Positions 1 to 6,064 of a stretch of DNA of 45,835 bases are shown here, piece after piece. Source of the DNA: an uncultured Mycoplasma sp. (GTDB lineage: Bacteria; Bacillota_I; Bacilli_A; RF39; UBA660); assembly GCA_946500895.1 (NCBI GenBank), contig CAMMXG010000010.1:1-45835 (forward strand). The letters run 5' to 3'. The notes beneath the pieces are model-generated. The model was not told where the DNA came from. It was given only the letters and a program-made list of their open reading frames with translations, and did no database searches. The position numbers and the translations under genes are program-made. Positions within the stretch are counted from its first letter, which is position 1. Every line of letters begins with the position of its first letter.

Positions 1-5
1 AGTGT

Positions 6-102
6 GCTTGTACATACATACATCCATACATACATACATCCATACATTCATACATATATACATATATACATATATACATATATACATATATACATACAGA
101 GA
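6..102. repeat. CATA / TATACA microsatellite
   Basis: A near-pure run of CATACATA and CATATATA units, with five or so copies of a TATACATA-type unit towards the right. Such long low-complexity tracts are rare in bacterial DNA. One frame stays open through it (rich in Tyr, Ile, His and Thr), but no gene-like sequence is seen. The bases from 103 to 185 hold a GAGGAGG run and an AAAGGAGG run and no convincing gene. The tract lies at the window edge, so an assembly artefact is possible. Confidence 0.85.
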
Positions 103-185
103 GGAGGTACACTTATTATTTAAGCGTATCTCCTATTTATTTAAAACCTCTTGCAAAGGAGGTTACTATTTAGGCGGTGGTCTAA

Positions 186-617
186 GTGGGTAGTAAGGCA
201 GTTAAATTTAAGGATAAAACTGGTAATAATGTTTACCCATGTCCTTATTATCCAGTTGGTTCAATATATATGTCGGTAAATAACATAAATCCAGCTAATT
301 TTTTTGGTGGTAAATGGGAGCAAATAAAGGATAGCTTTCTATTAGCTTGTGGTGATACGTATCAAAATGGAACAACAGGTGGAGAAGCTAACCATATTTT
401 GACAATTGCCGAAACACCTACGCACAGCCATAATATGTATACGGCAAACGATGCTGGAGATGGAACTATAACTGGTGGTGGTGGCATAGTTCAGGACAGG
501 GGAGCTCCATACAAAACCTATTGGGCGACGTTTGCGATGGAAAATGCTGGTGGAGGGCAGCCTCACAATAATATGCCACCATATCTGGCGGTTTATGTTT
601 GGAAACGTACAGCTTAA
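186..617 (+). CDS. Phage tail-collar / baseplate receptor-binding protein, copy 1
   Basis: Structural protein of 143 residues, expected at the tip of a phage tail. Visible family features are the N-terminal block around YPVGSIYMSV, the FGGKWEQI motif, a central THSHN histidine motif and the closing HNNMPPYLAVYVWKRTA block, typical of tail-collar and microcyclamide-like phage tail domains. The start is GTG at 186, directly after an in-frame stop, and it aligns with the start of its neighbour. The SD is weak (GGCGGTGG), while a better AAAGGAGG lies too far upstream at 156-162. It is paralogous to the next gene, 12 bases downstream, and heads a tail-lysis gene series. Confidence 0.85.
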   Translation: MGSKAVKFKDKTGNNVYPCPYYPVGSIYMSVNNINPANFFGGKWEQIKDSFLLACGDTYQNGTTGGEANHILTIAETPTHSHNMYTANDAGDGTITGGGGIVQDRGAPYKTYWATFAMENAGGGQPHNNMPPYLAVYVWKRTA

Positions 618-629
618 ATAAAAATAAAT

Positions 630-1082
630 ATGAGTAAAAGTGTTCAAATGAAAACTAAAAATAATGAAAAAATATATCCGCATCCATATTTTCCTATCGG
701 AAGCATTTACTTTAGTGTAGTAGATACAAACCCAAGCATTTGGTTTGGTGGAACATGGGAACAAATTGCTAAAGGTAGAACTTTAGTGGGCGTGGATACA
801 AGTGATACAGACTTTAATACAGTAAAGAAAACTGGTGGGGAGAAAAAACATACTTTAACAGTAGCTGAAATGCCTAAGCATAAGCATTCTCTTGCTTATG
901 GTCCTAACATAAATGGTGAAGATTTAGGTTGGGATTTTTCTTTAACAACAGCAGCTGCTTCCTCCGCTACTTCTGGTAGAGGTTGGTCTGGTAATTTAGG
1001 AACAAAAGCAGAAGGAAATGGACAAGCTCACAATAATATGCCCCCATACTTTACGTGTTATATTTGGTGTCGTACAGCTTAA
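630..1082 (+). CDS. Phage tail-collar / baseplate receptor-binding protein, copy 2
   Basis: Protein of 150 residues built like the preceding gene: an N-terminal SKSVQMKTKNN anchor, YPHPYFPIGSIYFSV, FGGTWEQI, a KHKHS histidine motif and a C-terminal HNNMPPYFTCYIWCRTA block. The two copies share both ends but differ in the middle, about residues 55-125, which is the expected receptor-contacting part. This fits duplication followed by diversification of host-binding tips. It is expected to act outside the virion at the tail end. Assignment to the tail-collar family is from motif recognition. The exact receptor is unknown. Confidence 0.85.
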   Translation: MSKSVQMKTKNNEKIYPHPYFPIGSIYFSVVDTNPSIWFGGTWEQIAKGRTLVGVDTSDTDFNTVKKTGGEKKHTLTVAEMPKHKHSLAYGPNINGEDLGWDFSLTTAAASSATSGRGWSGNLGTKAEGNGQAHNNMPPYFTCYIWCRTA

Positions 1083-1098
1083 ATAATAAGCCAATAAT

Positions 1099-1557
1099 AT
1101 GGCTAAAACAATAAAGTTAAAAAACAATACTTATTGGGATAGTAATAGTATAGCACATAATTACGCTATGGTATTTTATCAAAATACATCACAAAATGGA
1201 ATGAAATGGAGTTATCAAAAATTTAAAGCAAGTAGTGGTTGGGCTTCTGGTAGCAAAATATCATATTCGAATGGTGATATTATTATTAACAATGCTAAAG
1301 CAGTCAAAATCAATGTAAAAATGACTATAGCAAGCAATTCTTATAATTATGATAATTCAGTTGTTATTTGGAATAATGGGGATTCCTACATATTTAAATT
1401 TGATAATGCTAAGGACTATACTATATCTGATTTTATTATTAAAAAAGATACTCCATCAAGTTGGAATATTAACTTGAGAAAATATACAGATAATTTGAGT
1501 GACAAGCTAATAACAACAGATACACTAAATTATATGTCTGTTGAAGTTATTGAATAA
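1099..1557 (+). CDS. Phage tail protein with MAKTIKLKNN-type N-terminus
   Basis: Protein of 152 residues whose start (AKTIKLKNNTYWDSNSI) is a recurrent N-terminal signature of Firmicutes phage baseplate or tail-fibre proteins. It also loosely resembles the N-termini of the two upstream tail proteins, suggesting a shared attachment peptide. The remainder is rich in Ser, Asn, Tyr and Ile and looks like a beta-sandwich, but no named fold was recognised. It sits 16 bases after copy 2 and ends just before the AAAGGAGG that serves the XhlA-like gene. Most likely a third tail-tip or accessory fibre protein. Confidence 0.6.
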   Translation: MAKTIKLKNNTYWDSNSIAHNYAMVFYQNTSQNGMKWSYQKFKASSGWASGSKISYSNGDIIINNAKAVKINVKMTIASNSYNYDNSVVIWNNGDSYIFKFDNAKDYTISDFIIKKDTPSSWNINLRKYTDNLSDKLITTDTLNYMSVEVIE

Positions 1558-1572
1558 AGGAGGTAATCTAAA

Positions 1573-1959
1573 ATAGAAAATGAAATAGCAGAATTAAAAA
1601 GACGTGTAGCAACGTTGGAGAGCTATCGGGAAAAAGATAAAGACGAATTACATCATTTAGATAATTCATTGCAAAAATTTATTGTTCAAATGAAGAATAT
1701 ATCTGATGACTTAAAAACTATTGTATCTAATTCAAAAGAGGCAGTAATGAGATCTACAACTGCTACACAAAAAGATATTAATTCATTAAAAGAAAGATAT
1801 GATTCTTTAGAAAAGAAAATGACAGTTTTAGATAATAAAGTAGAGCAAGAGACAGTTGTTGCTGATGCAGAAAAATGGAAGAAAATAGTTAGCTATGTTC
1901 TTACCGCAGTTGTAGGAGCAATAATTACCTTTATTCTTGCAAAAATAGGCATTGGATAA
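1573..1959 (+). CDS. XhlA-like coiled-coil membrane protein, apparent ATA start
   Basis: Lysis-cassette protein of 128 residues in the hemolysin XhlA style: an N-terminal coiled coil beginning ENEIAELKRRVATLE, a charged helical middle, and one C-terminal membrane span (about VSYVLTAVVGAIITFILAKI). A strong SD, AAAGGAGG at 1557-1563, stands nine bases before ATA at 1573. The frame is closed by TAA at 1564, so no ATG, GTG or TTG exists before TTG at 1615. The TTG start would remove the first heptads and has no SD, so initiation at ATA is preferred. XhlA relatives assist holins in host lysis, and the holin follows 18 bases later. Confidence 0.7.
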   Translation: MENEIAELKRRVATLESYREKDKDELHHLDNSLQKFIVQMKNISDDLKTIVSNSKEAVMRSTTATQKDINSLKERYDSLEKKMTVLDNKVEQETVVADAEKWKKIVSYVLTAVVGAIITFILAKIGIG

Positions 1960-1977
1960 AAGATAGGAGGTGAAAAC

Positions 1978-2235
1978 ATGGAAATAACAATAGAATTAAT
2001 ATTTGCTTTAGTTCAAGCTGTAGTTACAGCGGTGTTAGGAGCAATTTTAAAAGATAAAGTAGTTCCAAGTCATTTAGTCCCAATACAGAATATTGTAATT
2101 GGATTCATAAGTGCACTTGTTGCTATATATTTTAATTTATTTTCAAATGTACCACTTGCAATAGTAATTTGCTTAGCAATTTCTTTAGGTGTTGGTGGCG
2201 GATATGATGCTTTGAAAATCAAAAATAATAAATAA
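1978..2235 (+). CDS. Phage holin (Hol44 / Phage_holin_5_2-like)
   Basis: Small hydrophobic protein of 85 residues with three membrane segments (about 3-24, 33-54 and 58-75), a charged KDKVVPSHLVPIQN loop after the first, a GGGYDALK motif after the last, and a basic C-terminal tail. This is the size and layout of Hol44-type phage holins, which open the cytoplasmic membrane at the timed end of infection. AGGAGG lies seven bases upstream. The neighbours support the role: an XhlA-like protein before it and an endolysin shortly after. The exact holin family is from recall of the VPSH and GGGYDAL pattern, so it is less certain than the role. Confidence 0.8.
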   Translation: MEITIELIFALVQAVVTAVLGAILKDKVVPSHLVPIQNIVIGFISALVAIYFNLFSNVPLAIVICLAISLGVGGGYDALKIKNNK

Positions 2236-2251
2236 GGAGAGTGAATATTTT

Positions 2252-2446
2252 ATGAATGAAAGAGCTAAATTTTTAGAAACAAATGATGATCAAAAAGAAA
2301 GAATACAAGAAGTAAGAAATTCATTTTCAAAAGTATATGATGAAATTGAAAAATTATGTAAGCCAGGTCGAGAAACTTCTTTGGTATTTACTAAATTGGA
2401 AGAAGCTCAATTTTGGGCAATAAAGGGAATTACGAGGGAGGAATAA
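2252..2446 (+). CDS. acb2-like: Acb2/Tad1-hairpin-like cyclic nucleotide sponge (anti-CBASS/Thoeris candidate)
   Basis: Protein of 64 residues, predicted as two helices. An N-terminal helix (QKERIQEVRNSFSKVYDEIEK) is followed by the block SRE/TS-L-x-x-TKLEEAxxWAxKxI, here GRETSLVFTKLEEAQFWAIK. That block is the signature of the short Acb2 family and of the hairpin of Tad1. Characterised Acb2 proteins form hexamers that sequester cyclic di- and trinucleotides made by CBASS, and relatives soak up Thoeris or type III CRISPR signals. It lies between holin and endolysin, with GGAGAGTG upstream. Family membership is inferred from the motif; ligand and activity in this protein are unknown. Confidence 0.75.
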   Translation: MNERAKFLETNDDQKERIQEVRNSFSKVYDEIEKLCKPGRETSLVFTKLEEAQFWAIKGITREE

Positions 2447-2448
2447 CA

Positions 2449-2616
2449 ATGGAAGAAAATAAACAAATAATTGAAGTAGAGTACGATAAAAATATGGTAC
2501 AAGACGATATTAAAGCACAAGAAGAAAATAATGAAGAATTAATACTTCAAGATGCATTTAATACTGAAGAAGCAGAAGATATGCTTGGGGAAGGAGCTGA
2601 AATCATTGAGGAATAG
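2449..2616 (+). CDS. Small acidic phage protein, unknown function
   Basis: Protein of 55 residues starting at ATG 2449, with GGGAGGA just upstream and only two bases after the Acb2-like stop. It is strongly acidic (EEN, EENNEE, EEAED, EIIEE runs), has no cysteine and looks helical or disordered. Its last eleven bases overlap the endolysin start at TTG 2606, so the three genes are probably translationally linked. No family was recognised. It could be a lysis-timing protein, or an accessory protein working with the upstream sponge, but that is only context. Confidence 0.6.
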   Translation: MEENKQIIEVEYDKNMVQDDIKAQEENNEELILQDAFNTEEAEDMLGEGAEIIEE

Positions 2617-3478
2617 TAAGCCAGAAGCTGGCAATAAATACTTTAATACAAAGTCTAAAGGTGGATATAGTACTTGTATAGTTGGTAAACCTACAGATGT
2701 TGGATGTAATGTACTTGCTAATTGCGTTGGCTATGCAAATGGAGCTTTTAATGAGTATATTAATAAAGGTAAAGAAGTATATAATCTTACTTGTAATGCA
2801 GAAAATTTTATTGAAAGAGCTATTTCTTTAGGGTTATCGGTTGTAAAAGATCCTGTTGTTGGTGGTATTATGGTATGGCAAAAGGGAGCCACTTTAAAAA
2901 GTTCAGATGGTGCTGGACATGTTGCTTTTGTTTATGAAATAGTAGACGAAAATACAGTTAAAACTGGCGATAGTGGTTATAATTCTAAAGCTTATTGGAA
3001 TACTCTAAGAAAAAGAGGTGATGGAAACTGGGGACAAGCTAGTTCTTATACTTATCGTGGATGTATTGTACCACCAAATTGTACAGTTCCAGAAGAATCT
3101 GAAAAAGATGATCCTGTAACTTATAAATTTAAAGTAGGAGATAAGGTAGTAATTAGTGGTTCTTTATATGTTAGTTCTAATGCTTCTAGTCCTGCAGGTA
3201 GAGTATCGAACAAAGTAACCACGATCACAAGACTTGCTGAAGGAAGTAAACATCCATATAATACAACTGGCGATTTAGGTTGGATGGACGAGAAAGACAT
3301 TAAATTATATGAGGAAAACACAAGCACAACTTATATCATTCAAAAAGGCGATAATCTTACTAAAATAGCAAAAAAATACAATACAACTTGGAAAAAAATA
3401 TATGAGGATAATAAAGACGTAATTGGTGATAATCCAAACTTAATTAAAGTTGGACAAAAACTAATTATAAATAAATAA
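2606..3478 (+). CDS. Endolysin: CHAP hydrolase, SH3-like linker, C-terminal LysM
   Basis: Phage lysin of 290 residues. Residues about 15-155 form a CHAP-type cysteine hydrolase: candidate nucleophile Cys40 in NCVGYANG and candidate His105 in AGHVAFVYE. Residues about 170-225 resemble an SH3b-like wall-binding module (FKVGDKVVISG, GWMDEKDIKLY). Residues about 243-289 are one LysM repeat (YIIQKGDNLTKIAKKYNT to VGQKLIINK). The start chosen is TTG 2606, nine bases after AAGGAG, inside the end of the acidic gene. An earlier in-frame ATG at 2552 gives residues that do not fit the family. It would cut peptidoglycan once the holin opens the membrane. Confidence 0.85.
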   Translation: MRNSKPEAGNKYFNTKSKGGYSTCIVGKPTDVGCNVLANCVGYANGAFNEYINKGKEVYNLTCNAENFIERAISLGLSVVKDPVVGGIMVWQKGATLKSSDGAGHVAFVYEIVDENTVKTGDSGYNSKAYWNTLRKRGDGNWGQASSYTYRGCIVPPNCTVPEESEKDDPVTYKFKVGDKVVISGSLYVSSNASSPAGRVSNKVTTITRLAEGSKHPYNTTGDLGWMDEKDIKLYEENTSTTYIIQKGDNLTKIAKKYNTTWKKIYEDNKDVIGDNPNLIKVGQKLIINK

Positions 3479-3481
3479 AGG

Positions 3482-3520
3482 GTATGTTAGTGTAATGCTA
3501 GCATACCTCTTTTTTTATTG
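3482..3520 (+). terminator. Rho-independent terminator after endolysin
   Basis: A hairpin with arms GGTATGTTAG and CTAGCATACC (one G-U pair) around a seven-base loop, followed by CTCTTTTTTT. It closes the tail-lysis transcript four bases after the endolysin stop and also lies at the end of the small convergent gene. Confidence 0.85.
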
Positions 3521-3683
3521 GATTCTTTTTCTTTTTAAAACTTTCTTCTGATATTTTTAATATCCCATTATCATTTTTTACAAAAATTTGAGCATGTGGA
3601 ATAGACGTGAGAACTATTTTTAATTCGTGGTCTTCATCTAAGAAATACACATCTTTTGTTTTGTCTTTAAATTGATTATTCAT
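3498..3683 (-). CDS. Small hypothetical protein, convergent with endolysin
   Basis: Protein of 61 residues read from ATG at 3683-3681. AAAGAGGT stands four bases upstream, which favours this start over an ATG five codons earlier. The sequence is charged, with a short beta-like core (ELKIVLTSIPHAQIFVKN) and a lysine-rich C-terminus. No family was recognised. Its upstream region faces the XRE gene at 3790, and the two share a 100-base divergent region with two palindromes, so the two genes may be controlled together as a small prophage switch. Its final codons overlap the endolysin terminator. Confidence 0.5.
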   Translation of the reverse strand: MNNQFKDKTKDVYFLDEDHELKIVLTSIPHAQIFVKNDNGILKISEESFKKKKNPIKKEVC

Positions 3684-3706
3684 TTTTACCTCTTTCATGT
3701 ATAAAT

Positions 3707-3744
3707 CGTATATGACATACGAAATTATAAGTATATGATATACG
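3707..3744. promoter_or_regulatory. Paired operator-like palindromes in divergent region
   Basis: Two related dyads, CGTATATGACATACG (3707-3721) and AGTATATGATATACG (3730-3744), differ at only two positions and have centres 23 bases apart, close to two helical turns. They lie between the reverse-strand gene and the XRE gene. A -10-like TATAAT is at 3753-3758, just after the second dyad. The arrangement is that expected for cooperative binding of a dimeric repressor, probably the XRE protein encoded at 3790. Confidence 0.65.
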
Positions 3745-3789
3745 AGTTCGGATATAATTGCAACATAAAAATTTGAAAGGATGTAAAGT

Positions 3790-4002
3790 ATGAAATTGAA
3801 ATTAAGTAATTATGATGATGGTGAAGTATTAAAAATTATAAGAGAGTGGAGAAACTTAACTCAAGCAGAATTAGCAAAGAAGATTGGGAAAGACAGACGA
3901 ACAATTTATGATTATGAAGCTGGCAATTTTACTTATAATATGCAGACATTAAGAAAAATAGCTAAAGAATTAAATTTAGAAATTACTATCGAAACTAAAT
4001 AA
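3790..4002 (+). CDS. Small XRE-family helix-turn-helix regulator
   Basis: DNA-binding protein of 70 residues that is almost entirely one Cro/C1-type HTH domain. Residues about 13-68 hold the five-helix pattern, with LTQAELAKKIGKDRRTIYDYEAG as the helix-turn-helix. It has no multimerisation or protease domain, so it is more like a Cro protein or minimal repressor than a full CI. AAAGGATG lies just upstream of ATG 3790. The twin palindromes at 3707-3744 in its promoter region are probable operators. It is the last gene before the tmRNA, at the prophage edge. Confidence 0.85.
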   Translation: MKLKLSNYDDGEVLKIIREWRNLTQAELAKKIGKDRRTIYDYEAGNFTYNMQTLRKIAKELNLEITIETK

Positions 4003-4037
4003 TATTTTATTAATTAAATTGCTGCCAATAAAAAAGC

Positions 4038-4076
4038 AAGTGTACGTTCGACACTTCTTTTTATTTATTTTTTGGT
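4038..4076 (+). terminator. Terminator after small XRE gene
   Basis: Hairpin AAGTGT (4038-4043) and ACACTT (4051-4056) with a seven-base loop, followed by CTTTTTATTTATTTTTT. It ends the XRE transcript before the tmRNA gene, which runs the opposite way. Confidence 0.75.
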
Positions 4077-4093
4077 AGGTAATTGGTAGGTAA
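4072..4093. repeat. Perfect tandem 11-bp repeats near ssrA 3' end
   Basis: TTGGTAGGTAA occurs twice in direct tandem (4072-4082 and 4083-4093), 51 bases from the CCA end of the tmRNA. Short direct repeats beside an attachment site are typical arm-type binding sites of tyrosine integrases, which fits the prophage edge here. No integrase gene is visible; it would lie at the other prophage end outside the window. Confidence 0.6.
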
Positions 4094-4109
4094 AAATATT
4101 TTAAAATAT

Positions 4110-4131
4110 AAAAAAGCCTTTAAAATAGGCT
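4110..4131 (-). terminator. Terminator of tmRNA gene
   Basis: On the minus strand, AGCCT and AGGCT arms with a seven-base AT loop (4116-4131) are followed by six T residues (4115-4110). It lies 13 bases beyond the encoded CCA of the tmRNA. Confidence 0.65.
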
Positions 4132-4143
4132 ATTAATCAAAAT

Positions 4144-4514
4144 TGGTGGAGTAGAGGAGAGTCGAACTCCTGTCCAATATATCCTATCATATAACATCTA
4201 CAAGTTTAGCTTGATTTTAATTTCAGATTACAACTGGCTCAAGACCAACCGATTATAATCCTAAGTTTAGTAAATATTCGCTTATTTATCCTAAACAAGT
4301 AAATAAGTATATCTTATATTTATGAACCCCTCATAATCCTATAAGCAAAATTAAGAGAAGCTTGCTATTCCTATCTATTAATTAATTAGGCAAATGCATA
4401 AGCATTTGAAGCAAATGAGTTTTCACTCTTGTCATTTAATTTTAATTGTAGGCTTAAGGTGCCAAACCACTTGCCGTCATATGTAGTAATATATGTCGAT
4501 ACCATTACTACCCC
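4144..4514 (-). ncRNA. ssrA: tmRNA (ssrA), 371 nt, with YAFA-ending tag
   Basis: Transfer-messenger RNA that rescues stalled ribosomes. On the minus strand the 5' end GGGGTAG (4514-4508) pairs with CTACTCC before an encoded ACCA at 4147-4144, and the T-arm block GGAGTTCGACTCTCC is present. The tag frame reads AAT GAC AAG and on to TAA, giving NDKSENSFASNAYAFA. The likely resume codon just before it is TTA or AAA rather than the usual Gly, Ala or Asp codon. The tag ends AYAFA, as in Mollicutes, rather than ALAA. A prophage ends beside the 3' end, consistent with integration into ssrA. Confidence 0.95.
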
Positions 4515-4525
4515 GAGTACTAGTA

Positions 4526-4554
4526 TTATAGCATAAATCGCAAAAAAAATGAAG
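4526..4554 (-). promoter_or_regulatory. Candidate tmRNA promoter
   Basis: Minus strand TTCATT, 17 bases, then TATAAT, ending about 10 bases before the tmRNA 5' end. The -10 is a perfect match and the -35 is weak. It overlaps the U-run of the upstream terminator. Confidence 0.5.
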
Positions 4555-4569
4555 TAATTTCTACTTCAT
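4542..4569 (-). terminator. Terminator overlapping stop of tail-anchored gene
   Basis: Minus strand ATGAAGTA (4569-4562) and TACTTCAT (4557-4550) form a hairpin followed by eight T residues. The first arm contains the last Met-Lys codons and the TAG stop of the upstream gene, so terminator and coding end are merged. Confidence 0.85.
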
Positions 4570-5370
4570 TAGAGCAATTGCTAGAATAATACCAATATTT
4601 AATACGCCGTAGAGAATGATTGCTATATTAATGAACGCAGCTTTGGATGAACGAGATGGTGCTTCTTCTTCAGGAATAATAGATGGAACATTTTTATTTT
4701 TGAGTTCTAGGACCATTCCTTTTCCTTTGGAATCGCCAATCTTTTTGGTTATTTCAAAGTATTCATCTAATTTTTGATTCACTAGATTTCCTAATATTGT
4801 TTCTTTTGGTAAAGTAGCAATTAAAGTTTCAATGTTTCCAATTAATATTTTATTGTCTTCTGTTAAAAAGTGGAATGAATCTTTGATACTAAAATAAAGG
4901 TTCATGTAATCTGTTACCTCTGCATCTAAAGCATCTTTGTCAATTGTAAAATTATTAAAAGCATTTTGATTAAGGAGATTAATAAAATTGTCTAATTTTT
5001 TGCAACTTTTATTTATTTTAATAATTTCCATGAATGTTTTGGCATCTACATTCCAAGCTTCACCAGGTAGAGTACGTAAATCAAAGGTGAGAGTTTCATT
5101 TGCAACAATTTTACCATTTTCTTTTAAATATAAAACATTTTCTTTGCAACTTAATCCGGCTAATTCGGGATAAAACTCTAAGTATTGTCTAAAGATAAAA
5201 TCGTTGATGTTAATTATCTTGGTTTTACTTAAAGTTCCTGGATAGTTTTCTGTGTTTTGTGGTTTAACACTATTCATTTCGTCACTTTGGGCAATTGTTT
5301 TATTAGAATTATCAATGCGATAATTAGGCAAATCTATAGTTCTGTTATTAAAAGTATCACGTTCGTTCAT
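4561..5370 (-). CDS. Tail-anchored membrane protein, unknown function
   Basis: Protein of 269 residues starting at ATG 5370, seven bases after GGAGGG; a TTG five codons earlier lies in the SD and is rejected. The first 50 residues are polar and probably disordered. Residues 55-230 are charged and mostly helical (PELAGLSCKENVLYLKENGK, LGNLVNQKLDEYFEITKKIG). A single hydrophobic span lies at the very end (INIAIILYGVLNIGIILAIAL), so it is predicted to be tail-anchored with the bulk in the cytoplasm. No family was recognised. It is a single gene with its own promoter and terminator, upstream of ssrA and in the same direction. Confidence 0.7.
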   Translation of the reverse strand: MNERDTFNNRTIDLPNYRIDNSNKTIAQSDEMNSVKPQNTENYPGTLSKTKIININDFIFRQYLEFYPELAGLSCKENVLYLKENGKIVANETLTFDLRTLPGEAWNVDAKTFMEIIKINKSCKKLDNFINLLNQNAFNNFTIDKDALDAEVTDYMNLYFSIKDSFHFLTEDNKILIGNIETLIATLPKETILGNLVNQKLDEYFEITKKIGDSKGKGMVLELKNKNVPSIIPEEEAPSRSSKAAFINIAIILYGVLNIGIILAIALMK

Positions 5371-5393
5371 TTTAATACCCTCCAATTATTATC

Positions 5394-5422
5394 ATTGTAG
5401 CAGAAATTCAAAAAAAAAACAA
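5394..5422 (-). promoter_or_regulatory. Promoter of tail-anchored gene
   Basis: Minus strand TTGTTT (5422-5417), 17 bases, TACAAT (5399-5394), placed 24 bases before the ATG. The spacer is a T-run. Confidence 0.55.
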
Positions 5423-5587
5423 CACTAAACAATCAAAAAAATGTGTAGTATAATAAATATTATCTTTAAAGAGAGTTTGGGTATTAGAAAGAAAATGCCT
5501 TTTTTATAGTTAAAATATATCTATTTTATTCAATAATATTGATAATTTGTAAAAAATAAATACTATTTTTTACCATAGGTGAATAAA

Positions 5588-5617
5588 TTACAATTATAAG
5601 TTGTGAGCAGGTATAAT
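5588..5617 (+). promoter_or_regulatory. Promoter and operator-like dyad for XRE gene
   Basis: TTACAA (5588-5593), 18 bases, TATAAT (5612-5617). The -35 and spacer contain an imperfect inverted repeat, ACAATTATAAGTTGT (5590-5604), which may be the autoregulatory site of the XRE protein encoded just downstream. The preceding bases 5423-5587 hold no gene. Confidence 0.6.
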
Positions 5618-5642
5618 TCTTTCGAGAAGCGAGGGTGATGGA

Positions 5643-6002
5643 ATGTTAAACGGAAATCGGCTAAGAGAGGTTAGGAAAAAGCGTGGTTTAACACAAACAG
5701 AGTTAGGAGAATTGATTGGGGTAGGTAAATCTGCAATCTGTTGCTATGAAAAAGAAACAAGAAACCCAACACTGGAAGCTGTTATTGAAATGATTCGAGT
5801 TTTTGGTGTGTCTGCTGATTATCTTTTGGGTGCAGATTACTTAGTTAAAACAAGTGATGCTGATTCTAATATAGAATATGTATCTTTAACGAAAGAAGAA
5901 ATTATTTTTATAGAAGAATTAAAGAAAAATAAACTAGTTTATGATATTTTAATGGAAGATCCAAAAAGAGGCGCAGAACTAGTGAAAAAAGAGATTGGCT
6001 AA
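5643..6002 (+). CDS. XRE-family transcriptional regulator with C-terminal domain
   Basis: Regulator of 119 residues. Residues 6-62 are a clear Cro/C1 HTH: LREVRKKRGLTQTELGEL, then IGVGKSAICCYEKETRNPT, then a scaffold ending SADYLLG, a hallmark of this family. Residues 75-119 are an acidic helical tail (LTKEEIIFIEELKKNKLVYDILMEDPKRG), also seen in chromosomal XRE regulators and likely used for dimer contacts. It is transcribed alone from the promoter at 5588-5617, with a dyad over the -35, and stopped by its own terminator, so autoregulation is likely. Target genes cannot be told from sequence. Confidence 0.85.
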   Translation: MLNGNRLREVRKKRGLTQTELGELIGVGKSAICCYEKETRNPTLEAVIEMIRVFGVSADYLLGADYLVKTSDADSNIEYVSLTKEEIIFIEELKKNKLVYDILMEDPKRGAELVKKEIG

Positions 6003-6019
6003 AATGGTTTAGCTTTTTT
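5998..6019 (+). terminator. Terminator of XRE gene
   Basis: GCTAAA and TTTAGC arms with an ATGG loop, then six T residues. The stop codon TAA lies inside the first arm. Confidence 0.85.
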
Positions 6020-6064
6020 CATTTATAAATATTTTTAAGCATATAATTTTCTTAGGTGAATGAT

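Noticed and set aside
2-193. Open frame of 63 residues across the microsatellite
   Set aside because: The protein is a translation of CATA/TATA repeats with no gene-like end or SD at its start. It overlaps the GTG start of a real tail gene.
3121-3327. Reverse-strand frame inside the endolysin gene
   Set aside because: Shadow of a well supported coding sequence; no SD and no recognisable protein.
4142-4160. tRNA gene at the ssrA 3' end
   Set aside because: The T-arm and CCA belong to the tRNA-like domain of the tmRNA, which continues to 4514; there is no separate tRNA.
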